Positions 8,201-15,636 are shown, numbered from the stretch's first letter. The stretch: DNA of 64,000 bases from Paraburkholderia solitsugae (GCF_013177695.1 NZ_WOEY01000037.1:97169-161168); one strand, 5' to 3'. The notes: generated by a model from the letters alone, not told the origin. Program-made: numbers and translations.

Positions 8201-9425
8201 TGCGGACGCGTGGCTCGACAGCATTATCGTGCGCATCAAGGAAGAAGATGCGGCGCTGCATGCGGTGCCCCCGGGCGGCATGATCAACGCGGTGGTGCCT
8301 GGCGCCATGCCGACCAAAACGCGTCCGGCCGCCTCGCGGCTCGTCAGGAACCTGCAACTGAACAAACAGGGCGCCGCGAAGGATACGCGCTACTTCTCCT
8401 TGAGCACGGGCGACTCGGGCCTCGAATACGAAGCCGGCGATGCGCTGGGCGTATGGCCAAGCAATTGCCCCGAACTGGTCGGCGAGCTGATCAGCCTGAG
8501 CGGCTTGAGCGCTGATGCTGCGGTCAACGTGTCCGGCCAGGGTGACATGCCCCTCGCCGACGCGCTCGCCAGGCACTACGAGATCGCGCGTCCCAGCCCT
8601 GATGCGCTCGCGTTCATTGCCGCGCGCAGCCGCAACGGCGCACTGCGCGATCTGCTCTCTACAGAGCGCAAAGCCGACCTCAAACAATGGTTGTGGGGCC
8701 AACAACTCGCCGACGTACTCCACGAATTTCCCGTCAACCTGACGGCCACCGAATTGACCGGCATGCTCAAGCGCCTGCAACCGCGTTTGTATTCGATTGC
8801 ATCGAGCCCGAAGGCACATCCGGGCGAAGTTCATCTGACGGTCTCAGCGGTTCGCTACAGCAATGGCCGCCGCCATCGCAAGGGCGTGTCGTCGACCTTT
8901 CTCGCCGACCGTGCCGGCGACGTGAATGTGCCGGTATTCGTGCAGCAATCCGCACACTTTCGGCTTCCTCATGTTTCGGACACGCCGATCATCATGGTCG
9001 GTCCGGGCACTGGCGTTGCACCTTTCCGCAGCTTTCTGCACGAGCGGCGTGCACGCGGCGATAAGGGTCGCAATTGGTTGTTCTTTGGCGAGCAACATGC
9101 GGCCACTGATTTCTACTATCGCGACGAACTGGAAGCCATGCGCGACAGCGGTGTACTGACCCGGCTCGACGTCGCGTTCTCGCGCGATCAAACAGAAAAG
9201 ATCTACGTGCAGGACCGCATGCGCGAACAGGGTGCGCAACTATGGGCGTGGCTTGAAGAAGGTGCGCATTTCTACGTCTGCGGCGATGCAGGCCGGATGG
9301 CGAGAGACGTCGACGCGACGCTCAAGCATGTGGTCGCCCAACACGGTGGAATGAGCGAAGAAAAAGCCGCCGGGTATGTGAGCCGTTTAGCGCAGGAAAA
9401 GCGCTACGTACGCGACGTTTATTGA
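5223..9425 (+). CDS. assimilatory nitrate reductase fused to a CysJ-like flavoprotein reductase
   Basis: One continuous frame of 1400 residues joins two enzymes. Residues ~1-720 are a molybdenum bis-MGD nitrate reductase of the NasA/NarB type: N-terminal 4Fe-4S motif C10-x2-C13-x3-C17 plus the FGRLCTKG cysteine, molybdopterin oxidoreductase core, and C-terminal MGD-binding domain (LNTGRLQHQWHTMTKTG). An Ala/Pro-rich linker (~720-860) leads to a CysJ-like unit: FMN flavodoxin domain from ~862 (LLWASQTGNTESLTERY), FAD domain (RLYSIASSP, GVSSTFLADR) and NAD(P)H domain (GPGTGVAPFR, YVCGDAGRMARDV), ending in the C-terminal Tyr. This would let NADPH electrons reach nitrate without a separate NasC or ferredoxin. 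I chose the ATG at 5223; a TTG at 5193 adds only a non-conserved stretch. Such fusions are known in Burkholderiaceae. It is third in the nirBD operon. Confidence 0.93.
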   Translation: MSSTSVKTVCPYCGVGCGMVLHVEDGQVVKISGDKEHPANFGRLCTKGQSAHVALRKSGRLEGAFVRHARDQDPAPLPMAQAISDTAARLRGLLDAHGPDALSFYVSGQMSIEAQYLVNKLAKGFVGTNNIESNSRLCMASAGSGYKLSLGADGPPGSYEDIDHADLFFVIGANMADCHPILFLRMMDRVKAGAKLIVVDPRRNTTADKADLFLQIKPGTDLAFLNGLLHLLHENGQTDASFIAGFTEGWDGMPAFLADYTPEKVSAITGLAIEDIRRAAHMIGAAPEWMSCWTMGLNQSTHGTWHTNAICNLHLATGKICRRGSGPFSLTGQPNAMGGREMGYMGPGLPGQRSVLVEEDRVFIEDLWGIPKGTLKTAVGNGTIDMFSRMAAGEIKACWIICTNPAASVANRQNAIAGLRAAELVISQDAFLDTETNRYADVLLPGALWAEAEGVMINSERNLTLMQKGIEPPGAALPDWQIIARVACEMGFADGFTYASADEVFAEIARASNPKTGYDLRGASHRRLKDTPLQWPLAADNAAERNPIRYINDGVSQTVKELPDGSRPRFVFPTASGKAVFFARAFAAPAELPDREFPIVLNTGRLQHQWHTMTKTGKVAMLNKLNPGPFVEIHPEDAATLGIKAKDPVEIRSRRGRAVLPAVVTERVQAGSCFAPMHWNDVFGDDLCINAVTSDAIDPVSQQPEFKFCAVALSPVAVESIEPVSNAGDETLIDAPAVGVDAAPASAISANTKEPDMPRINALTSLLQLPQTPVPSFTETERTYLGGFVSGLRSAEGQGIDSVPVLPAGAPFEPANRLYVDGLLAGLYSRSGTPAVMSAGALAAPQSDAPQASGVRILRVRPKVTLLWASQTGNTESLTERYATRLMESGFEIRASCMADYQVSALAKAQYVLLMSSTFGDGDPPDNAQSFWSQLASDAASRLDGVRYAVLALGDRNYDEFCGHGRRLDERLAALGALHLMARVDCDSEYQEDADAWLDSIIVRIKEEDAALHAVPPGGMINAVVPGAMPTKTRPAASRLVRNLQLNKQGAAKDTRYFSLSTGDSGLEYEAGDALGVWPSNCPELVGELISLSGLSADAAVNVSGQGDMPLADALARHYEIARPSPDALAFIAARSRNGALRDLLSTERKADLKQWLWGQQLADVLHEFPVNLTATELTGMLKRLQPRLYSIASSPKAHPGEVHLTVSAVRYSNGRRHRKGVSSTFLADRAGDVNVPVFVQQSAHFRLPHVSDTPIIMVGPGTGVAPFRSFLHERRARGDKGRNWLFFGEQHAATDFYYRDELEAMRDSGVLTRLDVAFSRDQTEKIYVQDRMREQGAQLWAWLEEGAHFYVCGDAGRMARDVDATLKHVVAQHGGMSEEKAAGYVSRLAQEKRYVRDVY

Positions 9426-9501
9426 ATTTTTAGCGTCCGGCACAGGCGCGGGATCACGGTTTCAAAGAGTACGCAGTCAAGCTTCAGAAAAAGAGCCCGG
9501 A

Positions 9502-9518
9502 TGGCATGAAGGTTGCAT
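9502..9518 (+). promoter_or_regulatory. sigma-54 type promoter of the narK-type gene
   Basis: TGGCATGAAGGTTGCAT matches the sigma-54 consensus, with GG and GC separated by exactly 10 bases. Transcription would start near 9529, leaving a leader of about 100 nt. Unlike the nirB leader, I see no T-tailed terminator hairpin here. The transporter therefore probably shares nitrogen control with nirB but not the attenuation. Confidence 0.75.
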
Positions 9519-9629
9519 GTTCAGACCGGTATTCAACCTCGTGACCATTCCGGTGCGCCGCGTCTCAGCGCAATGTGACAGCACCGAGCACCAAGGTTAG
9601 CAAAAAATCGTTATATTTAAGGATGCCTA

Positions 9630-10997
9630 ATGAAAAACGTGATGAACTCGCTTAAAAGTGGAGACTGGCGCGCGCTGGTGGCGTGTTTCCTCTATTTCGA
9701 CACCGGCTTCACCGTCTGGGTCCTTTATGGCCCGCTCGCGCCGTTCATCAGCAAGAGCATTGCGATGACGCCCGCGCAGCAAGGTTTGCTGGTCGCCGTG
9801 CCGGTGCTGTCGGCGGCGATCCTGCGGGTCACGCTCGGCAACCTCTATCAATCGGCGCATGGCAAACGCATCGCGTTGATGGGCGTATTGCTGGCGGCGG
9901 TGCCGACGATCGTGCTGCCGCTATTGCCGTTCGTGCCGTCGTACACCTTGCTGCTGGTGCTCGGCGTGTTCCTCGGTGTGGGTGGGGCGAGCTTTGCGGT
10001 GGCGCTGCCGATGGCCGGCAGCAACTATCCGCCGAAAGTGCAGGGCCTGGTGCTGGGTCTTGCCGCTGCCGGCAACATCGGCGCGGTGCTCGACGGCTTC
10101 CTGTTCCCGCAACTCGCGACGCGCTACGGCTGGCAAATGGCGACCGCCGGCGCACTGCCGCTGCTCGCTATCGCCGCGATCACACTGTACTTCTGGGCCA
10201 ACGATTCGGGCATTAAATCGGGCAGCGTGCTGCGGGCGTTCGGCAGCTTTGCGGTGACGCTCGTGGGTTTGATCGTGCTCGTGCTGCTGGTCGAAGCGGG
10301 CCTGTTCGGTTCGGGCAAGACCGGTGTGCTGCTGTTGCCGGTGATCGGTGCGCTGCTGGCGATTGCGGTGCTGCCCAAGCGCTATCGCGCGGTGCTGGCC
10401 GAACGCGACACGTGGGTGATCATGCTGGTGTACAGCATCACGTTCGGGGGTTTTGTCGGTATGTCGTCGTATGTTTCGCTGTTGCTGACCAACCTCTATC
10501 AGTTGTCGAAGATCGAAGCGGGTCTGTTCATGGCGCTGCTTGCCGCAACCGGCGCGATGGTGCGGCCGCTCGGCGGGTTGGTTGCTGACAAGGTGTCCGG
10601 TGTGCGCGCGCTGACCTTCCTGCTCGCGATCATTTCTCTGTGTGACTTGGTCTTTGCTGCCGCGATGCCGTCGATTGTCGGTGGGATTGCGTTGTTGCTG
10701 TGCCTGTACGTGGCCTTCGGTCTCGGCAATGGCGCGACCTTCCAGTTGGTGCCGCATCGCTGGGCCGGGCGCACCGGTTTGATGTCGGGTATCGTCGGTG
10801 CCGCGGGCGGCATCGGCGGGTTCTATCTTCCGGTCGTGATGGGCATCGCGAAGGAAAGCACGGGCAGCTATCAGATGGGCTTTGCGACCTTCGGCGCGCT
10901 GGCGGCTTGCGCGTTCGTCGCGATTGTCGCACTGCGCCGTCCGTGGATGGCGTGGTCGATGCACACCGGCGTGATTCATGTGCACGCAACGGAGTGA
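9630..10997 (+). CDS. MFS nitrate/nitrite transporter (NarK/NasA type)
   Basis: The 455-residue inner-membrane protein has about 12 hydrophobic segments. The start DWRALVACFLYFDTGFTVWVLYGPLAP is characteristic of nitrate/nitrite porters, and a nitrate-signature-like stretch (GLGNGATFQLVPHR) lies near residue 365. It would import nitrate for the reductases upstream. The ATG follows an AAGGATG ribosome site. It lies 204 bp downstream of the reductase gene with its own sigma-54 type promoter, so it can be expressed separately. Similar proteins can exchange nitrate for nitrite; the assimilatory neighbours argue for uptake here. Confidence 0.92.
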   Translation: MKNVMNSLKSGDWRALVACFLYFDTGFTVWVLYGPLAPFISKSIAMTPAQQGLLVAVPVLSAAILRVTLGNLYQSAHGKRIALMGVLLAAVPTIVLPLLPFVPSYTLLLVLGVFLGVGGASFAVALPMAGSNYPPKVQGLVLGLAAAGNIGAVLDGFLFPQLATRYGWQMATAGALPLLAIAAITLYFWANDSGIKSGSVLRAFGSFAVTLVGLIVLVLLVEAGLFGSGKTGVLLLPVIGALLAIAVLPKRYRAVLAERDTWVIMLVYSITFGGFVGMSSYVSLLLTNLYQLSKIEAGLFMALLAATGAMVRPLGGLVADKVSGVRALTFLLAIISLCDLVFAAAMPSIVGGIALLLCLYVAFGLGNGATFQLVPHRWAGRTGLMSGIVGAAGGIGGFYLPVVMGIAKESTGSYQMGFATFGALAACAFVAIVALRRPWMAWSMHTGVIHVHATE

Positions 10998-11153
10998 AGC
11001 AAGGGGACATCCGCGGTCCGGGTAGCTCGGGCAGTACCTTGACGCCGCCCGAACAGCACCGGCACGCTTGCATGCAAACACCCCTGAGGCAAGGTGGTGG
11101 TCAAGGTTGGCAGTCGAGACGAGTGCGAAGCCGGAAAATACGCAGGCAAATAC

Positions 11154-11202
11154 TTGCATGTCGTGAATGGCGAGCCTAATATGCAGTCAGGGGGCTGCAT
11201 AT
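11154..11202 (+). promoter_or_regulatory. promoter with ArsR-type inverted repeat
   Basis: A candidate -35 (TTGCAT, 11154-11159) and -10 (TAATAT, 11177-11182) are separated by 17 bp. A perfect inverted repeat ATATGCAG-N8-CTGCATAT (11179-11202) overlaps the -10 and reaches the start codon at 11201. An ArsR-family repressor is the second gene of this operon, so autoregulation through this palindrome is the obvious inference. Confidence 0.6.
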
Positions 11203-11686
11203 GGATAACTCATCAGACGTATCGAAAAACGCATCGACCGATCGCATCGAAAAACAGATTCTGCTGAAGGCGCCACGTTCGCGAGTATGGCGAGCGGTGT
11301 CCAACGCCGAAGAATTCGGCAATTGGTTTTGCGTGGATTTCAGTGGCAAACAGTTTGTCGCCGGTCAATCCATCCAAGGCAACATCACCTATCCGGGTTA
11401 TGAGCATCTCGTGATGGACTTGCTGGTCGAGCGGGTCGAACCGGAACATCATTTGTCGTTTCGCTGGCATCCGGCCGCAGTGGACGTGTCGGTCGACTAC
11501 TCGCCGGAGCCCACCACGCTAGTCGTATTCGAGCTGAGCGAGGTCGATTCGGGCACGTTGTTGCACGTGACCGAATCGGGTTTTGATCGGATCCCCGCCG
11601 CGCGCCGCGCGGAAGCATTCCGCATGAATAGCGGCGGCTGGGAAGAGCAGATGGTCAACATCGAAAAGTATGTCGCAAAGGGATAA
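11201..11686 (+). CDS. SRPBCC (AHSA1-like) domain protein
   Basis: This 161-residue protein has an START/Bet v1-like SRPBCC fold. The pattern IEKQILLKAPRSRVWRAVSNAEEFGNWF at the start and the C-terminal helix with GGWEEQMVNIEKYV are typical of AHSA1-type members. These small cytoplasmic proteins bind hydrophobic ligands or chaperones, but the ligand cannot be told from sequence. It overlaps the ArsR-family gene by 17 bp. SRPBCC-ArsR pairs are common and are thought to be co-regulated. A strong AGGGGG ribosome site lies within the operator palindrome. Confidence 0.85.
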   Translation: MDNSSDVSKNASTDRIEKQILLKAPRSRVWRAVSNAEEFGNWFCVDFSGKQFVAGQSIQGNITYPGYEHLVMDLLVERVEPEHHLSFRWHPAAVDVSVDYSPEPTTLVVFELSEVDSGTLLHVTESGFDRIPAARRAEAFRMNSGGWEEQMVNIEKYVAKG

Positions 11687-12035
11687 ACCGGTCGCCGGTC
11701 ATGCGCGTGCAAAGGCCGCCATGCTGCGAAGCTCCGCGCAGATTTTTGCGGCGCTCGGCGACGAAACGCGCCTGCGTCTGATCGCTGTGTTGTGCGCGGG
11801 CAGTGCGATGTCGATCGCTCAGTTGACCGCTGGAACGGAAATCACGCGGCAGTCGGTCACGCAGCATTTGCAGGTGCTCGCCAATGCGGGCCTGGTGCGC
11901 GACGTCAAGGTGGGCCGTGAACGCTTATGGGCGTTCGAACCGGCGCACCTCGACGAAGCGCGGCGCGCGCTCGAAGCGATCTCGCAGCAGTGGGATCAGG
12001 CGTTGCTGAGGTTGAAGGCGGCGGTAGAGGGCTAA
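11670..12035 (+). CDS. ArsR-family transcriptional regulator
   Basis: The 121-residue winged-helix protein has the ArsR pattern: FAALGDETRLRLIAVLC, recognition helix ITRQSVTQHLQVLANAGLV and the wing VKVGRERLWAFE. There is no ELCV-type Cys pair in the recognition helix, so it is not a classical metal sensor. It is closer to the non-metal ArsR regulators found with SRPBCC proteins. It overlaps the SRPBCC gene by 17 bp, so translation is probably coupled. The palindrome at 11179-11202 is its likely operator. Confidence 0.92.
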   Translation: MSQRDKPVAGHARAKAAMLRSSAQIFAALGDETRLRLIAVLCAGSAMSIAQLTAGTEITRQSVTQHLQVLANAGLVRDVKVGRERLWAFEPAHLDEARRALEAISQQWDQALLRLKAAVEG

Positions 12036-12068
12036 GAGGCGATCTTGACCCCATGCGTTTTTTGCGGG

Positions 12069-12977
12069 TCAGCCGGGGTTGCCGAAACCCTCGCGAAATG
12101 CATTGAATGTGGACTCGATGAAGGCAGGCGTTGGCCCGAACAACCTGGCACGGTGTCCCATCATGTGTTCGAGAATGCGCGGATAATCCTCGCCGAACGC
12201 CAACACCTGCGCGATCAGTTTGCCGGTTTGCGGCGAGGCGATCGCCGCGGTGTCGCGACCCAGCAGCGCGGCGCCCGCGAGCTCCAACTGATGGTCATAG
12301 TGTTCGACGAGCTCGTAATTTTCGTCGTAAAGACGTGCCTGGTTGCCAGCCGCGGCATAGTGCGCAAGTAGAAACAGCAAATCCGTTGCGTCCTTTCTAT
12401 CGGATGCGTGACGGTCATGCCATGCGACGATTTTCAGCATCGCCAGGCCCGGCAGCGACCCGACGGGGACAGCCAGGTCCGTTGCTATCCGCACCGTGAT
12501 GGCTCCGTTCAGCGCTTCGGCGAAACCCGCCACGTTCATTCTGATCGCGTGATCCGGCGGCCAGGCGATTTCTTTCGCTGCCGGCTTACCTGAATGATCA
12601 TCCTTGGCCGCATCGTTCTCCACACCGCCGAAGGGAACAATGTCGAGCCACATCAACTCGTCGCTGCCGGGGTCGCGATAGTACAGCCGGTGCGCCTCAC
12701 TACGTTGCTCGAAAGCACCACCGGCGATCAGCGCCGCCTTGAGCGCGGCATGGCCCGTCCAGCTTTCTACGCTGACGCCGATATCGACGTCGGCGGTTGC
12801 ACGCGTGGCCTCGATGCCGTGTACGTGCGTCAGCATGATGTCGCGCGCGGTTGCGCCTCCAACGAACCACTCGACGTTCGAGGCGTCTGCCGTTTCAGCG
12901 ACATGCCGTAACAGTTCGACGACTAGTGCGGGCAGTGGCCGGCTGACGGGAAGATCAAGTGGAGAGGTATTGCTCAC
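12069..12977 (-). CDS. AbiEii-like nucleotidyltransferase (putative toxin)
   Basis: The 302-residue protein has a minimal nucleotidyltransferase core. G40-G41 precedes a helix containing ARD, followed by the metal-binding D63-x-D65 (TADVDIG) and a third acidic residue, D112 (WLDIVPFG). AbiEii/AbiGii-type toxins have this arrangement and modify RNA, often tRNA, by adding nucleotides. It starts with GTG at 12977 and overlaps the end of the upstream regulator gene by 23 bp, so the two are translationally coupled, antitoxin gene first. This is the standard type IV toxin-antitoxin order. Alternatively it could be a housekeeping nucleotidyltransferase, but the partner gene argues against that. Confidence 0.72.
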   Translation of the reverse strand: MSNTSPLDLPVSRPLPALVVELLRHVAETADASNVEWFVGGATARDIMLTHVHGIEATRATADVDIGVSVESWTGHAALKAALIAGGAFEQRSEAHRLYYRDPGSDELMWLDIVPFGGVENDAAKDDHSGKPAAKEIAWPPDHAIRMNVAGFAEALNGAITVRIATDLAVPVGSLPGLAMLKIVAWHDRHASDRKDATDLLFLLAHYAAAGNQARLYDENYELVEHYDHQLELAGAALLGRDTAAIASPQTGKLIAQVLAFGEDYPRILEHMMGHRARLFGPTPAFIESTFNAFREGFGNPG

Positions 12978-14004
12978 GTAGCATCCGGGCTGTTTCGATG
13001 TTGCGAGAGTCGCCTGTTGCGATCAGGTCGGCATAGATGAGTACGGGGTGCACGACCGATGACGGCAGGTCCGGCGCCCCGGCGGGCGGCAGTGGCGTAA
13101 CAGCTGGAATCGGCATAGTCAGCACCTCCACCTCGCCGTCCGGATCGAGCCGCAGGCGAGCGTCGATCAGCCATTTACGCGGTATTGCCTGTTCACAATA
13201 AAGCGTCACGGTTGCCGGCTTGAGATAGCCGGTGAGGAGCGCTGCGGCTACTTCACCGCCGAACTGGCATTGCTCGCTGTTCGGATCGATGTTGCGCCAC
13301 CATGCCGGATCTTCGGCCCGGTAGCGATTGACCAGCAACTGGTTGCGAAGGCGGGAAGGGTACAGTGCGGCCCATTCGTCGAGCAGTCGAGCCGTGTCGT
13401 CCAGGACGTAACCCTCTTTACGCTGAACGATATCGCCGCGCTCAAGGAGGTCGCGAAACGTTGACTGTGCGGTGCCGAGACTGACCCCCGCCCGTTGTGC
13501 GATGGCGCGTTGGCCCGCATTGATGAGCACCCGGTCGCAAAGCAGGGCCAGTACCACCTTCATACCCCGGGTGGTCCAGGCGCGGTCTTTAATACGGCTC
13601 GCCATGCCAGTACGCTTCCCACCGGAGATCATGATCAGGTTGCCGTCGTTTTGCATGACGGCGTTACCGGACATATCCAGCGCATCAAGGCCTAGTTCCC
13701 GGCAATGTCGAAGCAGATTAGGCGACAGATAGGGCGTGACGACCACGAACGGATCGTCGGCGCGGATGTGAGCCGTGGATTTGATCGCGGCCAGCGTGGC
13801 GAAACGGTCGACGTTGTCCACCAGCAGTACGGGTCGCGACCAGCTCCTATCCGGCGACGCCTGGAACTGTATTTTCGCTGCATAGTGGGCGCGATGCGGC
13901 GGCCGAAGGATTCTGGTGGCCACGCCTGTTGCAGCGGAAAAGGCGGCGGCGGCGGCCTGAACCGTCGGGTCGGGCACGAACGGCGGCGGGGATTTGCGTG
14001 GCAT
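12955..14004 (-). CDS. AbiEi-like regulator (putative type IV antitoxin)
   Basis: The 349-residue protein has an N-terminal alpha/beta region containing a LGLDALDMSGNAVM strand typical of AbiEi_2-type antitoxins. A winged helix-turn-helix follows near residues 165-210 (NAGQRAIAQRAGVSLGTAQS), and a C-terminal domain of unclear function ends the protein. In AbiEi antitoxins the DNA-binding part autorepresses the operon and the rest counters the nucleotidyltransferase. I chose the ATG at 14004, which has an AAGGGTGG ribosome site. The longer frame to 14217 would run through the repeat-rich promoter and is unlikely. The helix-turn-helix is central, not N-terminal as in the classical streptococcal AbiEi. 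Confidence 0.7.
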   Translation of the reverse strand: MPRKSPPPFVPDPTVQAAAAAFSAATGVATRILRPPHRAHYAAKIQFQASPDRSWSRPVLLVDNVDRFATLAAIKSTAHIRADDPFVVVTPYLSPNLLRHCRELGLDALDMSGNAVMQNDGNLIMISGGKRTGMASRIKDRAWTTRGMKVVLALLCDRVLINAGQRAIAQRAGVSLGTAQSTFRDLLERGDIVQRKEGYVLDDTARLLDEWAALYPSRLRNQLLVNRYRAEDPAWWRNIDPNSEQCQFGGEVAAALLTGYLKPATVTLYCEQAIPRKWLIDARLRLDPDGEVEVLTMPIPAVTPLPPAGAPDLPSSVVHPVLIYADLIATGDSRNIETARMLREQYLST

Positions 14005-14030
14005 GGTCCACCCTTGTTCAATTTTTATGA

Positions 14031-14139
14031 GTGTATACGTAACGTGAACAGCCTGCAAAATTGAACGCCGACGTGGCGGTTCAGAATCGTTCAGAAAATC
14101 AGAGTGTATACGGAACGTGAACATCAAAAAAAATTGAAC
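14031..14139. repeat. two 36-bp direct repeats in the promoter of the AbiE-like module
   Basis: Copies at 14031-14066 and 14104-14139 agree at 30 of 36 positions by my count. Both contain GTGTATACG, AACGTGAACA and AAAATTGAAC, and they start 73 bp apart. The 10-mer AAAATTGAAC occurs a third time on the opposite strand at 14016-14025, just before the antitoxin start. The stretch is clearly richer in A+T than its surroundings. Likely operators for autoregulation by the AbiEi-like protein. The minus-strand TATACA inside the first copy may be the -10. Confidence 0.7.
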
Positions 14140-14194
14140 ACTCGGGGGTTGGAGCCGTTGACGACGCGACTCCGGCCCTTCAACCCGCGAATCC

Positions 14195-15352
14195 TCAGAA
14201 CTTGTGCCGCAGCGCAACCCGCGCGACGACCTGATTTCCCGTTGACGACGGCGCCTGCACGCCCGGAATGAACGCGTTGTCGAGAATCGAATGGGTCGAA
14301 TCGCCCGCGACCTTCTGGTATTCGCCCTGCACGTAAACGTCCGTGCGCTTCGTCAGGTTGTAATCCGCCATCAAACCGACCGAGTGAATCTTCGGCTTCA
14401 CGCTACCGGTCGACGCATCGTAGTTCTCCATCGTGTACACATACTGCGCGCCGATAAAGAAGGCCGGCGTGAACTGGTACTTGCCGTTCACTTCGAAGTT
14501 CTGGTACTTGAGCGTATTCAACCTGACGCCGGATGCCGCCAGCGGGATGCCGATATAGCCGTTGCCAGTCGGATCCTTATAGTTGGAGTTGGTGTAAGCA
14601 AAACCGGCGGTCGCCGCACCGAACGTGTAGTTGATGCCGCCGCCGAACACCCGCATGCGCCCGGCGATGAAGCTCGCGTCGTTCGCGGTGATCGCGCCGG
14701 TGGAACCCGCGCCCGGATTGTTCGCCTGCAGGTACGCGGCGGCAATCAGCAGCCCGCCGTTCGCATATTGGCCGCCGAAGCTATAGGCGCGGTTGTTCGC
14801 GAAGTTCGTGTCGTTGCTGAAGCTGTATACGCCACCGAACTTGAAGCCGGCGATCTCCGGGCTCGCGTACTTCACGCTGTTGCCAAGCCGGAACGAGTTG
14901 TCCGTGTTGTCGTTGTCGTACGGATGCGCGAACAGGTAGCCGGCCCAGTTGCCGTTGGCGGTGGTCTGCGCGAGGTAGTCGACTACCGAGTCGTACTGGC
15001 GCCCGAGCGTGACCGTGCCGAACCGGCCGTCGCTCAAGCCCACGTAAGCCTGGCGGCCGAACATGCGGCCGCCCTGGCCGAGCCGTCCCGAGCTCACGTC
15101 GAAGCCGTTTTCCAGCTGGAACACCGCCTTCATGCCGCCGCCCAAATCCTCCGAACCCTTCATGCCCCAGCGGCTGCCTTGCGCATAGCCGCTCGCCATT
15201 TCCCAGACCGCGCCGCGCCCGGCGTTGTTGGTGTAGTCGATGCCCTCATCGAGCACGCCGTACAGGGTCACGCTGCTTTGTGCGAAGCCCGATGGGGCTG
15301 CCAGCGAGGTGAGTGCGCTGAGTGCTGCGGTGGCGATGACATTCTTTTTCAT
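14195..15352 (-). CDS. Gram-negative trimeric porin (Burkholderia type)
   Basis: The 385-residue outer-membrane protein starts with a signal peptide (MKKNVIATAALSALTSLAAP..., cleavage near FAQ-SSVTLYG). SSVTLYGVLDEGI is the canonical first strand of Burkholderiales porins. GSRWGMKGSEDLGGGMKAVF and GRQAYVGLSDGRFGTVTLGRQYD are also typical, and it ends in the C-terminal Phe (RVALRHKF) needed for outer-membrane insertion. The ATG at 15352 follows a GGAG site. It is divergent from the aldehyde dehydrogenase operon and may serve as its substrate entry channel. The 284 bp between them contain a close pair of GGTTCGAA boxes (near 15390 and 15402) but no clear promoter that I can assign. Confidence 0.95.
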   Translation of the reverse strand: MKKNVIATAALSALTSLAAPSGFAQSSVTLYGVLDEGIDYTNNAGRGAVWEMASGYAQGSRWGMKGSEDLGGGMKAVFQLENGFDVSSGRLGQGGRMFGRQAYVGLSDGRFGTVTLGRQYDSVVDYLAQTTANGNWAGYLFAHPYDNDNTDNSFRLGNSVKYASPEIAGFKFGGVYSFSNDTNFANNRAYSFGGQYANGGLLIAAAYLQANNPGAGSTGAITANDASFIAGRMRVFGGGINYTFGAATAGFAYTNSNYKDPTGNGYIGIPLAASGVRLNTLKYQNFEVNGKYQFTPAFFIGAQYVYTMENYDASTGSVKPKIHSVGLMADYNLTKRTDVYVQGEYQKVAGDSTHSILDNAFIPGVQAPSSTGNQVVARVALRHKF

Positions 15353-15636
15353 TGTGAACTCCAAACGTTGGTCATGAACGGCCCAGGTGGTTCGAAACGG
15401 GGTTCGAACGTCTCAAAGGCCGCTGCTATTTGGCAAAGCCCGGATTCTGCTATTCGAGATGGGAATCGCGTATGAGGCACATCCCTGGATAAACGTGATT
15501 TTTTCGAATGTTTGTCCCGCGAATTATTCGCTTGTGGTGCGCCGTGCCGGAGAGAAAAATTCCGCTCATGCACCTTTGGCATGAAAGCGATAGCCGAAGG
15601 TAATGCGCCACTGCACCAGGTTTTTCAGGAGACGAG

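Noticed and set aside
9529..9629. Search for a second ANTAR hexaloop pair and terminator before the narK-type gene.
   Set aside because: A weak stem CGGTGC/GCACCG is present, but there are no paired A-x-x-G six-base loops and no T-tailed stem.
14031..14139. Direct repeats considered as a minimal CRISPR array.
   Set aside because: Only two units, imperfect, lying in a promoter and with no cas genes nearby. An operator is the better reading.
14005..14217. Extension of the AbiEi-like frame upstream of 14004.
   Set aside because: It would translate the AT-rich 36-bp repeats. The ATG at 14004 has a good ribosome site.
14291..15475. A 394-codon plus-strand frame opposite the first porin gene.
   Set aside because: The opposite strand encodes a complete porin with signal peptide and terminal Phe. 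This frame is Arg/Val-rich and featureless.
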